Source: Isoperla grammatica
Lineage: Eukaryota; Arthropoda; Insecta; Plecoptera; Perlodidae
Length of the DNA: 64,000 bases
Reading direction: 5' to 3'
Assembly (NCBI GenBank): GCA_945910005.1
Contig: OX246740.1
Span: forward strand, 51,496,526-51,560,525
Every line of letters starts with the position of its first letter. Position 1 is the first letter of the stretch. Positions 1 through 10,900 of this stretch are shown piece after piece. The position numbers were made by a program, and so were the translations under genes. The notes beneath the pieces were generated by a model. The model ran no database searches. It was not told where the DNA came from and saw nothing but the letters and a program-made list of their open reading frames with translations.

Positions 1-60
1 GGTCAGTTAGACTGTTAAACTGTGGGTTCGATTGGGTCTGCCGCGCGGAATTAATATAAC
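1..60 (+). repeat. tRNA-like SINE fragment at window edge
   Basis: The first bases contain a B-box-like stretch (GGGTTCGATTGGG), as in the 3' half of a tRNA-derived SINE head. The 5' half lies outside the window, so it cannot be folded or assigned. It could equally be a chance match. Confidence 0.25.
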
Positions 61-181
61 AAGTCTGCAAACAGCTTTGATTGTCAAAGAGCTCAATCAA
101 ACATTAGCTCTGTCGTACTTCTTGTGCAGAATACTCATTTACTACTAAACAACAAAGAGTTATATGCTGTTTCGATTGATC

Positions 182-276
182 TCGTGATCGTGATAGCTAG
201 CCGGCATAGGTAGACTCTCAAGTGCATGACGGGAACCCACCCCCTACCCGACTTCAGTTGGAAACAGGGACAGATG

Positions 277-308
<32 letters not shown>

Positions 309-310
309 GA
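182..310 (+). repeat. SINE 3' end with (TTGA)n tail
   Basis: A GC-rich segment is followed directly by about eight TTGA tetramers at 273-307. A short unique body ending in a simple-repeat tail is typical of a SINE or LINE 3' end. The family is not identified. Confidence 0.4.
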
Positions 311-1660
311 TAGCACCAGCAATATGTGTTATTTATATTTTGTCATGCATCGAAGGAATACTAACGAATTTAATTTAAGGACAAGTGGAAGGGGAAAATA
401 GTTGAGACAGACCATGATTCGGCGCAAAGATAATCGAGGATAAGTGACAAATGTACGAAATGACTCGCAGATGAGAGAAGAGAATAAGAACAGTCCACGA
501 CATGATAGAATTGAAAGAAAAATTACATTGCATCAAAGACCGCTTAGATTATGTATATGTTACGAATCTAACGGCGCCTGTAATTGAAACACGCGACCTG
601 CTCCAATACAGTGCGACACTAGTTGGTCACGGATCCCGTTGTTGTCATAGTAACTACGACGCTGATAAGTAACGGTAACCGTGTCGTGTGCCATTGACAT
701 ATCGCCGCGACCTTGCGAAAGTAACACCGAACCAACTAACCAACTTTCTATACGTTCAATCGACCGATCCGTTGCAAAATTGTTATTACTACCTACTACC
801 TTCGTTTTTTTTCTCTCATAAGTTATACGATCTGTAAAACAGTGTCCTCATGGCATACGTATTTATAGTTCCCACGTGACGTCACAGCGGCCATGATTGC
901 GACACAATTGATGAGGACCAATCCTAGACTATTGAAAAATACAAATTAAATTTAATAAAAAAGCGCAATTTAGAATTTAAAATGTAAACATAAGTAACAC
1001 ACAAAAAATTACAAATTTTATTTCAAAAACAGGCTGAATATTAAAGAACTAAGCATTGATGTGTTCTACCACAACAGCCTTCAATTGTTTCTCCATGGCA
1101 ACGTCAAAGTTTGATCACAAATGTGGCCGCCACGCGCAAAGATGTGACGAACGTGCAACCTATGAATACGTATATGAGTGAAGTCGACAAGTTGTCAGAT
1201 GATAACCAACCAAGACACTTTCACGTATACGATGCGACGACGCAGCCGCCGAACTACTCGATGACGCCTGGACTACAAACCTAAATACTCCGAGATATTG
1301 CATATATGCGCATGCAATTCCGAGAATATTGAACCTGAACAACATTCAATCAGTTAGACGTTTGAACTCTTGCGCGATCACGTGACAATATCCTCGTCTG
1401 GGCCCGGAGTAGAATGTGGTCGACGATGACTCTGCCAGTCGTAAGAGGCGAGAGAGGAGCCATGTCCCATAATGATGATGATTCTTGTTGCTTTACGTAT
1501 ATCTATTATTGCAATCATGCTATTCGAGACGATGAGGGGTAATAGACAAAAAAGAAGGACCCATGCCTGACGTACGCGGGATTCACACCTACATCCCTAG
1601 AGTGCATACTCTTAGGACTTGCACCCCAACTGCATGAGACACCGCGGACGGGAGATCCAT
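311..1660. other. Non-coding interval, no gene seen
   Basis: AT-rich sequence without long open frames or convincing splice-bounded exons. One short landmark is an E-box/CRE composite (CCCACGTGACGTCACAG) near 870-886, which matches the core of the large satellite at 36-49 kb. A CCATGGCAAC half X-box lies near 1,093. Confidence 0.5.
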
Positions 1661-1880
1661 GTCCCCCCCCCCCCCCTCCCCCAACTTTTCCCTCCCTTCA
1701 ATGGTGCATGTTCCCACTTATGACGACCCCGGTGTTGTGTGATGGATCTGATTCGGCCGACCGACGTCATAATATGACAGTTGTCAAGTACGGCGTAAAA
1801 CAAGAGGAAAATCAAGTGATAACAGGTTGTCTTGAGATTATGTGTCAATAGGTAGGTTATATTATCGGTAATGAAGGACC
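1660..1880. repeat. SINE-like repeat (GACGACCC family), copy 1
   Basis: The segment TTATGACGACCCCGG...GGATCTGATTCGGCCGAC...GCGTAAAACAAG recurs in the same or opposite orientation near 33,930, 52,110-52,330 and 57,220-57,420. A poly-C tract at 1,662-1,676 marks one side. Boundaries are approximate. It is shared interspersed DNA, not a gene. Confidence 0.5.
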
Positions 1881-3386
1881 CGATCGGAGTGAAATAATAG
1901 TGAAAGTCTACAATATAATGTGCATTATTTCCAGACACACAATAATGAAAACAGGTTCATTCATATGATTGACAGTGATATAACGAAATAGTTTTAAATT
2001 ACATTATTTTTCGTTCGTCTCATCGGTTGCCCTTCCTGAACGTTCACAGCCCCCCCCCCCCAACCACGTGTTATCGGCATCGCCATCCACTTGTTGTTGT
2101 TGTTGTTGTTGTTGTCGTAATCGTATCTTAATAAGCGTCGTTGTCGTCTAGCTAGAAGAGGATTTCCATCTATATCTTACTGCTACCGCTACTCTTTGCT
2201 CAATTTCCACTCCCGGAGCAACCTTTAGCAACCCAGTGTTTCTTACTCCAACAAGGCATTAAAATGTATGGCTATGGCGTCTTCTTAACTGAATATACTA
2301 CGGACATGAAATAAATGCATAAATCCTCTTTTGAAAGTCAGATTAAAAAACTGGTCCCAATTAAACTTGTGAATGTAGTTTGAAACGTTTGAGAGAAATG
2401 CACCAGACTGAAATTGCAGATATGGCACTTAAATCGGTAGGTACACCAAATAATATTAATTGCGAACCACTCTTCTCTTACAATGAATAAACAAGGTCAC
2501 AAAAGACAAAGGGTATTTTGTAGTACACCGGTAGTATTTAGAATGATAATACACCAATAGAAATCAACATGAAATTAAATCATTGTTGGAGTATTATTAT
2601 CATTATTATTTCGCTTGGCCATGTGACACAATTGAAGTCATTTACGAAAATATTCATAATTTAACCCAAATACATTGATTTGTTGGCTGACATGCCCATT
2701 GATAAACTAACAATAACAGTTAAAAAAGGAGAAATTTGACAACAACAAAATGCTAAGGTGGTCAATGATCAAGTAACAGAGTAATAGTGTGGGTGTGCGT
2801 GTTTGCTTCACTTACCTTGCGCGTGTCCGCCCTCGTGAAAGAGGGACCAGCATAATATCTCGTCTTCTGTGTTTGTGTTGTTTCGTGTCTTGTTTCTGTC
2901 TTGTTCTAGTGTTTGTTCTTCGTGTTGTACCACTCACTAAAACTGTGTCAAATCGACATGTTCATCGCTCGATAATGCACCTACACTCACTACACTATAA
3001 ATCTCGACTGTACATGTGTTGCGAGTGTTTTATCCTCAACTGTACACCCAAAGTCTGTATGTGTCTGAGTGGAATGGCATCATTTCTTTTTAAAACCCTA
3101 TCAAATCACGATTGTGTTTGCTTTTCCTCAGCTTCTCCAGAATATTTTATTACGAATTGTCCAAACTTTTTAATAGAAAATAATAAATAAAATTCGTTAC
3201 AGCTGCCATTACACACAGACACACACAAAAACCCAGCATTTTTTGTACTAAGATATTGTTGTGAAGCATCGTCTGTCAGTTTGATCGCACGGAAATTGTT
3301 CTGGTTGAGTACAAATAGATAAAAAATACTAATGTTATCGTTGATTGGCGTTGTGTTTGATACATGTGTGTCCTCCCTTGTTGCAG
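1881..3386. other. Upstream region of the secreted-protein gene
   Basis: Mostly AT-rich non-coding DNA, with a poly-C tract at 2,050-2,060 and a (TTG)n microsatellite at about 2,092-2,115. It should hold, or be part of, the intron that ends in TTGTTGCAG at 3,386. I could not identify the upstream exon carrying the start codon. An open frame at 2,789-3,190 has low-complexity, unrecognisable content, so I do not call it. Confidence 0.4.
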
Positions 3387-6074
3387 CTTACGAGAAGGAG
3401 TCGGACCGCACTGCTGTGGCTCCTCCTGGCCTTGACCCTGTCAACGAGGTCCGACGCCCGGAGCGTCGAGACGTCCACCGTCAAGGTCGCGGGGGAGGGG
3501 GAGGGGGACGACTACCTGGACGACTACATCGGCGTCCACGAGGACACGATAGGCGACGGCCCCAACGGGAAGGTCGTCCTCGAGGACATATTCGGAAGCG
3601 GCCTCAACGTCGACAACGAAAACAAAGAAGAGAAGAACGACGGACACGTCCGTAAAGAAGAGAAGGACGACGAAAACGTCCGTAAGGAAGAAAACTTTGC
3701 GTCTAGGAAGGACGAAAACGTCGACGCGGTGGGAGACTCACCCTCGAACGTGGACGTCCAGGAAACCGTCGACCGGGTCCAGAAGATCCTGGACGCGAAC
3801 CCGGATCTCCCGCGACTGTCGAGGAGCGAAATCCTGGAGATATACCGGAACCTCACGTCCGGAAACAGCACCCTGGCGCCTCCGTCGCAAGACTCCACCC
3901 CCACCACCGCCCCCACGACCTTGAAACCGAGGGAGGAGAACAAAAAGTCCCTGCTCGTCGTCTTGCCGTTCAACGCGAACGACATGAAAGACTCGAACAT
4001 CGAGGATCTCTTCACGAAACGGCCGGTCACGCAGATGATCGGCGCCGACTTCGAGATACCGGTCAAGGTGACTCCGCAGCGAACTTCGGCGATCAACGAC
4101 ATTTCCTACGAGCACAGTTCCAACCGCGTGAATCCGTCACCCGTGTACAAACCCCCCACCGACGCGCTTCACTCGGGCGGATCTACCAAGGTACCGAGAC
4201 CCACCACCAACCTCTACAGACAAACCATCAACAACTACAACAGAACCAAATCCTACTACACGTCTACAACAAAGCCGGTCTACACGTCAACAACGAGGCA
4301 AGCGTACACTCCGCCCAGATCGAACAAACAGACAGCGAGGCCGGGGCAACACGTCTCCAGCTACGAAAACAACTCGATCAACAAACACAACGAGGCCGCC
4401 GCGACGACGCAACGGCCCAGCCTCGTCCAGTACGAGAAGCGCAAGAAACCTCAGCCGGTGGACAGTCACAAGATCACCGTCCCGAATCCGGCGATCGTGC
4501 AGTACCAGGACGTGAACCCGTTCAGGCCGATGCCTCCACCAACACCCAAACCTTCCGAGAATCACTATTCGTCCACTCAAAACTCGAACAAGGTGGATTC
4601 GAACGGGTTCCGTCCGGTGACCGCGGCGAAACCGTGGAAAACCACCACTCGGAGACCTAGCTTCGATGTGACAACCGACAAGCCGGTGGTGCGTACCGAC
4701 ATACAGACGGTCCTCGCTTCCCTCGGTCTGTACCCCGACAAGAAGGTGGCAAGTTTCGGGGCAACCACTTCGACGGCGAAGCCCGATTCTCTCACGCCGG
4801 AGATGAAGAACGTTCTCGAGTCTCTCGGTTTACTCCCGTCGGCGAGCAGCGTCCAACAGGTGGTCCACAACGAACCCTCCACCACCCCCCGAGAAGAGTT
4901 GTTGATGACGAAACCCGCGCCCGACATCGGTTCGTACGCCAGCTTCAAGCCGCTGCCCGGGGGAGAGGCAGACGCGAGCGAACTCAAACAGATCCTCGCA
5001 AACTTCGGTCTGGTGCCGGGAAGCGATCTAGGCGAGGGTACCTTGAACTTTGACAGTCTGGATCAGATTGACGTGACGGGACACCGGGGACAGAAGGCGA
5101 TGACGTCAACGGGAGACACCCACAACAACTTTGACAGTCTGGATCAGATTGACGTGACGGGACACCGGGGACAGAAGGCGATGAGTGCGGGAGACGCCCA
5201 CAACAAGATCAAGGAAGAGAAGACGTCGGAGAAGAAGAATAAGACGACGAAGATGCCGGAGGTGAACGTGGAGGGTCTCTCGGACGAGATGAAGGGCGTT
5301 CTGGAGAACCTGGGCCTGGTAACCACCACGACGAGGACGGAACCCAAGACCTCGGACGACGAGCGCCACGTCTTCAACCCCGTGTCGCACGCCGCGTTGC
5401 TCAACCGCACCGAGACACAGTTCGAGAAGCTCAACCAGCTCATCAGCACGATACAACTCCTCGCGCAAGACAACGACACGTTCACGCGGGAGGAGCTCGA
5501 CGAACTGAATCAGGCGTTCAATCTGCGGCCGATCATGGAGGACGAGTCGGATCGGACGAACAAGAGCGAGATAGACTCGATCGTCGGCGTGGGGAACAAC
5601 GTGCTTCCGCTCGACCAGTTACTGGACGGTCCCGATCCGCTGACCACGGACGAACTCATCGACCTCTACATCAAGAACGAGGTCAAGCGGCAACAGCCGA
5701 GCAACGAGACCTCGGAAGCGAACGCGACTTCCGAGGCAACGGTAGAGACGGCCGAAACTACGACGTCGGCGAGCACGGAAGAGAGGGTTCCCACGCTGAC
5801 GGACTTCGGCGCGTCACCGGGAGGGGACGTCGACGCTACGGACGAAGGAGCGGCATCGCTCTCCGACCTCGCCGACTCGTTTGGAGGAGGCGAAACTGCC
5901 GACCAGACAGTATCCGAAGCGGACTTGCCCGCGAAGAAACCCAACGGACTATACTTCCTGCTCGACTGGAACTCTTTCCTCGAAGTGGGCGAGGAGGGGA
6001 AGAATAAGACGACCATTAGGTTCACTCCGAGGGTCGGCAACGCCAAGAATTTCATATCGGTCAAGGTGCCGTGA
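3387..6074 (+). CDS. Secreted Thr/Pro-rich, LGL-motif protein, large last exon
   Basis: This open frame of 895 residues begins at a splice acceptor (TTGTTGCAG|CTTACG), so the initiator methionine should be in an upstream exon; the frame reaching further 5' uses only a TTG. Residues 1-30 form a signal-peptide-like stretch: arginines, then TALLWLLLALTLS, then SDA as a plausible cleavage site. It is followed by an acidic Asp/Glu/Lys-rich segment (about 3,490-3,720), a Thr/Pro/Tyr-rich mucin-like segment (about 4,140-4,700) and several N-glycosylation sequons. Four copies of a short amphipathic motif of the form LxxLGLxP lie near 4,710, 4,810, 4,990 and 5,300. The C-terminus (5,938-6,071) is a compact hydrophobic block beginning NGLYFLLDWNSFLEVG, probably the conserved end. 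An 81-bp in-frame tandem duplication sits at 5,046-5,207. I recall similar layouts in uncharacterised arthropod extracellular proteins but cannot name the family; function unknown, with extracellular or cuticle matrix a guess. Confidence 0.85.
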   Translation, partial: LTRRSRTALLWLLLALTLSTRSDARSVETSTVKVAGEGEGDDYLDDYIGVHEDTIGDGPNGKVVLEDIFGSGLNVDNENKEEKNDGHVRKEEKDDENVRKEENFASRKDENVDAVGDSPSNVDVQETVDRVQKILDANPDLPRLSRSEILEIYRNLTSGNSTLAPPSQDSTPTTAPTTLKPREENKKSLLVVLPFNANDMKDSNIEDLFTKRPVTQMIGADFEIPVKVTPQRTSAINDISYEHSSNRVNPSPVYKPPTDALHSGGSTKVPRPTTNLYRQTINNYNRTKSYYTSTTKPVYTSTTRQAYTPPRSNKQTARPGQHVSSYENNSINKHNEAAATTQRPSLVQYEKRKKPQPVDSHKITVPNPAIVQYQDVNPFRPMPPPTPKPSENHYSSTQNSNKVDSNGFRPVTAAKPWKTTTRRPSFDVTTDKPVVRTDIQTVLASLGLYPDKKVASFGATTSTAKPDSLTPEMKNVLESLGLLPSASSVQQVVHNEPSTTPREELLMTKPAPDIGSYASFKPLPGGEADASELKQILANFGLVPGSDLGEGTLNFDSLDQIDVTGHRGQKAMTSTGDTHNNFDSLDQIDVTGHRGQKAMSAGDAHNKIKEEKTSEKKNKTTKMPEVNVEGLSDEMKGVLENLGLVTTTTRTEPKTSDDERHVFNPVSHAALLNRTETQFEKLNQLISTIQLLAQDNDTFTREELDELNQAFNLRPIMEDESDRTNKSEIDSIVGVGNNVLPLDQLLDGPDPLTTDELIDLYIKNEVKRQQPSNETSEANATSEATVETAETTTSASTEERVPTLTDFGASPGGDVDATDEGAASLSDLADSFGGGETADQTVSEADLPAKKPNGLYFLLDWNSFLEVGEEGKNKTTIRFTPRVGNAKNFISVKVP
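5046..5207 (+). repeat. 81-bp in-frame tandem duplication inside the coding exon
   Basis: The stretch encoding NFDSLDQIDVTGHRGQKAM starts at 5,046 and again at 5,127, exactly 81 bp (27 codons) apart. The two copies are nearly identical in DNA, so the duplication is recent. It keeps the frame. Confidence 0.9.
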
Positions 6075-6418
6075 TGTGTCGAGCAAGCAGACTGTCCAAC
6101 GATGACCCCGGTGAAGGTGATTAACGGTGACTTCGAGGCACGAAACGAGAAGACGTACGCTAACGTAACTAGTTTCGTCAGTGCTATATAAGGTGAAATG
6201 ATACATCTGTGCTGGTCAGATGTTTTATTTTGGTTACCTTCACAAAACATATTTTCAAGACTGAAAGGAGTGGTGGGTGAGTGGCGGGGTATAATTTATT
6301 TATGGCAGTAAGGGTAACTTTTTATGAAAATATTAATAACAGTGTAAACACTTTATTCAGTATTTCCAACTCCATTAATTGTCACATTTCTGACTCATCC
6401 ATACAGCGCACATTATTT

Positions 6419-6424
6419 AATAAA
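6419..6424 (+). terminator. Candidate polyadenylation signal
   Basis: AATAAA lies about 345 bp after the stop codon of the secreted-protein gene, in AT-rich sequence. It is the first canonical hexamer I see on this strand downstream. There is no transcript evidence. Confidence 0.35.
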
Positions 6425-6859
6425 GTACACCAAAGGTACCTAGCAAAAGTAGCCTATAGTATTTATTTTAAAGTATGACAGAGTACACAATTACAAATAA
6501 CACATATTAAGTACAGTGAATAGTTACAAACAAAAACAAATGAAGAAAGAAAACATACACAATTATGATACAACGAGAAAATACTACATAGACCAACAAA
6601 CCCAGAATACAGCTGCACCAGAAGAAGATTCTACTCTACAATGTTGAGTATCATACCACAGCAGTGTGGTCTGAGAAATATAGTACTGTAGCACCTGATA
6701 CTTGAAGCAGAAACCAGTACTATTGTATTACTAAAGTATTGTATTATTATACTCAGTATGGCAGTACATGCCTAGGATTACCCTTCAAAATTGTTTGTAA
6801 ACCTAGGCAGGTTTTTCTTCAACACAAATACCGGTACCAGAGATTTTACCTCTGCTGTT

Positions 6860-7025
6860 GGGGAGTTTTTAAATTAAGGTTAACCTCTCTACACCGACGG
6901 GTGATCAAGGCTGTGTAAGCCGAAACGTTCCGTCTAATTGTAAATTATTGTAAATATATGTAATCTCCATCTCAACACGGCTGCCGATCTCTTTTAAGGT
7001 GAGCTGTTGGTTCCTATAATTCTTT
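6860..7025 (+). mobile_element. Penelope-like element remnant with hammerhead-like fold
   Basis: The stretch GTGATCAAGGCTGTGTAAGCCGAAACGTT followed by CCGTC is, in order, a CUGANGA-like box, a hairpin (GGCT/AGCC) and GAAAC; GACGG before and CCGTC after can pair to close the core. Penelope-like retroelements carry hammerhead motifs with such AAGCCGAAACGTT strings. The CUGANGA box is altered (GTGATCA), at what would be positions 3 and 8. No protein-coding part remains, so this is a degraded fragment. Confidence 0.4.
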
Positions 7026-7650
7026 CCCTCTCAATACTAATGTTTAAAGTATAATTAATACTGTATAGGCTAGTACTACAAAGATAAATAACAAGGCCAT
7101 GTTTTAATCTTAGGCACAGAAATTATGAAATAGTACGCTACTCAATTGTTTTTATCATGGCAACAACCAATGGGAAGCCTAGTTGCCATAGTGGAAACAC
7201 GTTAGCATCCCTACCTTATTAAATAGGCCTATTTCATAATTCAGACCCTTACAGTACGGTACCGAGAAATGTAACTGGTTTTTATGTGTCTTTTGTTAAG
7301 TAATCCAGCTGATTGACTGACTTAGTAATAATATAAGTGATTTCAATTGTGCGAGAGAAACCATATTCCAGTTAAATTGAGATGTGAGCAGAAATAGACT
7401 CATGTGTTTCGGGTGGCCTGTGTAGTTAAGTTGTCCGAGTCTAGAGAAAGCATACACCTGCTATGCTAAGAGAAGAATGCATTTAAATTCTAAACATGTA
7501 CGCCGTTTATAACAAAATAGTATTTCGAGAAATGTGAGCAAAAATACAGGATAAGAATACTTCACAAACCTTGAGTTTTCTTTCCTCGCTTCTTATCCTA
7601 CAGCTTCGGATTGCGTTATCGTCGACAGGAATCGCCACCGGACGGGTAAA
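7026..7650. other. Intergenic space between convergent genes
   Basis: AT-rich DNA between the 3' end of the + strand secreted-protein gene and the 3' end of COQ8 on the - strand. It includes an inverted pair near 7,155-7,185 (CATGGCAAC / AGTTGCCATAG). I see no gene. Confidence 0.5.
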
Positions 7651-7938
7651 TCAAACAGCGTGCGTATCTTGGGCCATGTAGGCGTTGTAGATGTCTTCGA
7701 ACATGGTCCTGCACTCGATTTGAACGTTGAGTTTGGCGCACAGCAGGAAGACGCCCGACAGCTTGCGGTGGAGCGAGTAGATCTCCTCGGGGGGAGGACA
7801 CAGGCGGTGTTTCACCATCGTGGGCAAGAGGTGTTGGATGCGGCGCGTCGTGTCTTGGCCGCCAAAGTTGAACGGCTTTGGGGAACGGAAAACCTCGCCG
7901 AGAATCATGACCGCGTCGACGTGAGCTTCTTCCATCAC
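7651..7938 (-). CDS. COQ8: COQ8 exon 9, residues 550-644, C-terminus
   Basis: Acceptor ATGCAG|GTGATG; TGA stop at 7,653-7,651. It encodes [36 protein letters not shown] and the helical end of the protein. GC content is higher than in the other exons. Confidence 0.92.
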   Translation of the reverse strand: MMEEAHVDAVMILGEVFRSPKPFNFGGQDTTRRIQHLLPTMVKHRLCPPPEEIYSLHRKLSGVFLLCAKLNVQIECRTMFEDIYNAYMAQDTHAV

Positions 7939-10900
7939 CTGCATCATATCGTTGTGTGTAAGAATACAAGGGTTGACATCACATAAGCAGCCGGAGTAAC
8001 ATTAACAGTTGAATTGTGTGTTTCTTGAAAGGCATAAGTCACGGTTTGAAAAAAAAATAGTTTCATTTTTGTTAGACCCTCATAATGGTGCAGAAAGAAC
8101 TTCACCTCTTTCCTATGATGCAAATTTAATGAGAAAGTTCCACTGTATTGCAGATAGGGAACAAGTCCGGGACAGTTTGTAGTCAAGGCTACAGACTTAT
8201 TATGTTAAACAAAAAAAAACTCTAACTCATACATTCATATGTGCTACTAAATAGACGAAATTAATTTAATAGGAACAATAAATCAAAATTTAGAACAAAA
8301 AATGTAGTGCCCTCATAAGAAAAATGCTTTCTGGGAAAACTACTTTTTTAATGTAGGCCTACAACTTTTACTTATCACCTGCACCAATTACTTACACAGC
8401 ACTACTCTCTAATTCCATATTCAAAGTAGCACTACACAACCTATGCGGGCCTGTCACCATTGTCGCATTCATTCATTATTGTCATGCCAACCTCCAAAAT
8501 ACACACAAGACCTGGCTAATATAAACCTAGAACACGTAGTTCAAACTTCGAATGTAGCCTACCATTAACTACAGAAATGCTTAGGCCTAGGCATGTTCCA
8601 GTGTCACTTTTCCTAAAATGGAACATTCATTTACACAAGTTGTTCTCCTAAAAACCCACCATCTACCTATGAATACTACATAAAAAGTAAAGCTAGCAAT
8701 AGATGGTGGAACTTACCTTCGTTTCATATCCCGTCAGGAATCCAATTTCACGGGACAAATTTAACACCACATCTCTTTTTCCATCTGCTGCTCCTTTTAC
8801 AATGTTTATGTACTGATCCATAAATTTCTTTTCATATCCTCTCGATGCTCCGAAATCCAATAAAGTCAACTGTAAAGCATGGAAAATTTGATACATTAGA
8901 GAGGCATGCTTCATCAGAATTGAGAATGCATTAATGCAACGTTCAGTCAATTTCGTGATCTAACTAAACTCCCTAGTTGTTATCAATGAACACAAAAATG
9001 TGTGTGAAGTTATGGCAATGCTACAAGTACGATTAATTGTAAGATAAATGAGATTTACCCACCTAGTGAACATAGCATGTCCAAAACAAAGAAAAAGAGT
9101 TAGGGGTAATCCAGGCGTAAGCAGTAAAAATATGGACTGGATCACAAAGGGAATCCTAACTTCTAAAAGGAAACTTAAAATCTATGCTAAATGTGTAGCC
9201 AAAATAAGTAAAACGTCAACACAAATTTATGTAAGGAATTACAAAAATACGTATAGGAAAGTAATTAAAAGAGCAAAGGCAAAAGCAGTTCAAAGGTACA
9301 TCTCTAATTCTGAAAATAAAATTAAGGCACTTTGGCAGACAGTCAACAACGAAAGAGGTAGTAAATCTAAAATCGATAAGTCAATAACTTCCATTGTCCA
9401 TAACAACACATTGTACACAAACCCAAGTGACATCGCCAACACACTAAATGAGTACTACGCTACAGTCGCGGAAAAGGTAGTGAGTAATGACATTAGAAAA
9501 ACTTACGAATCAAGTGTTACCCTCCCTAGTACCCTAGATCATGCAATGACTCTTCACTTCGTTAGTGAATATGAGGTGAACAAGATTATATCTGAAATGA
9601 AAAATAAAAGTTCATTTGGTTACGATGAAATTCCACCCTTCCTAATTAAGGATTGTGCAACACAACTTCTTAAGCCACTTGTTCATCTAATCAATTTCTC
9701 CTTCATTGAAGGTGAATTTCCTGAAAAATTAAAAATTGCGAAAATCATACCAATTCCCAAAAAAGGTGACTCAGTAGAAATAGGCAACTTCAGACCAATT
9801 GCATTACTATCATCCTTCTCGAAAATTTTTGAAATAGCTTTTAACAAAAGAATAACTAGGTTTCTAGAATCACGAAATTTGATCTCTAAACATCAACACG
9901 GTTTTCGTGGAAAAAAATCTACTACAACTGCGACAGCAAATTTCATAAATAGTGTACTAGAAAATATTGACAACAAAAGTAAAACCATGGCAGTATTTAT
10001 GGATCTTTCAAAGGCCTTCGATTGTGTAAACCATAAAATATTAATAAAGAAACTAGAATGTTACGGTATAAGGGGCGTGGCACTGAAATGGGTCCAGTCA
10101 TACCTCACGAATCGGACGCAATACGTAGAATTAAAACAGGGAAACGGACATGGTCAAGTGCAAACCTACAAGTCAAGCATACAGACTATGCATCACGGTG
10201 TACCGCAGGGTTCCGTAAATGGCCCTCTGTTTTTTAACATTAGTATTAATGACATACCAGAGAAAGTAGTAGCGGGAGAGATGACTCTGTTTGCCGACGA
10301 CTCTACCCTCAGTATGGCTCGTAAGACAATAGAGGATCTTGAAGTAGACACATATATCGAAACTAATAATGTAGTGCAGCAATTTGAATCCAACTGTCTC
10401 AAAGTTAATACAAGTAAAACTAATATTATGGTCTTCAACCCCGGAAACAAACAAAGTAGGGAAGTAAACATTTTTATTGGGGAACATTGTCTGGAACAGG
10501 TAAGGGTAACAAAAATGCTGGGGTTGTATATAGATGAAAACTTATCGTGGAATGACCACGTTGACTTTATAGCCAAAAAGATAAGTTCAGGAATTTTTGT
10601 AATAAGACAGCTAAAGCAATACTGTAGTATGGACATACTTAAATCTGCTTACTATGCTTTGGTTGACTCATACATAAATTATGGCATAGTACTCTGGGGA
10701 AACAGCAGCAAAAATAATACCCTGAAGATATTCAGGCTTCAAAAGAAGGCTATACGGTATATTCTAAACTTAAAACCTACACAATCATGTAAACATTATT
10801 TCAAATCCCTAGAGATCCTTACGGTCCCTTCCAAATATATATATTCCACTTTAGTTTTTGTGCGTGAACATCATTCAGAAACCTTTTTAAAGAACGCAGA

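Noticed and set aside
1612..1938. 108-codon minus-strand frame
   Set aside because: Overlaps a SINE and a poly-C tract that gives a glycine run; no domain.
2789..3190. 133-codon frame upstream of the secreted-protein exon
   Set aside because: Cys/Leu/Val-rich low-complexity content and no splice signal joining it to the acceptor at 3,386.
3345..3386. TTG-initiated extension giving a 909-residue protein
   Set aside because: The extension reads through a pyrimidine-rich tract ending in TTGCAG, a splice acceptor, so it is more likely intron than coding.
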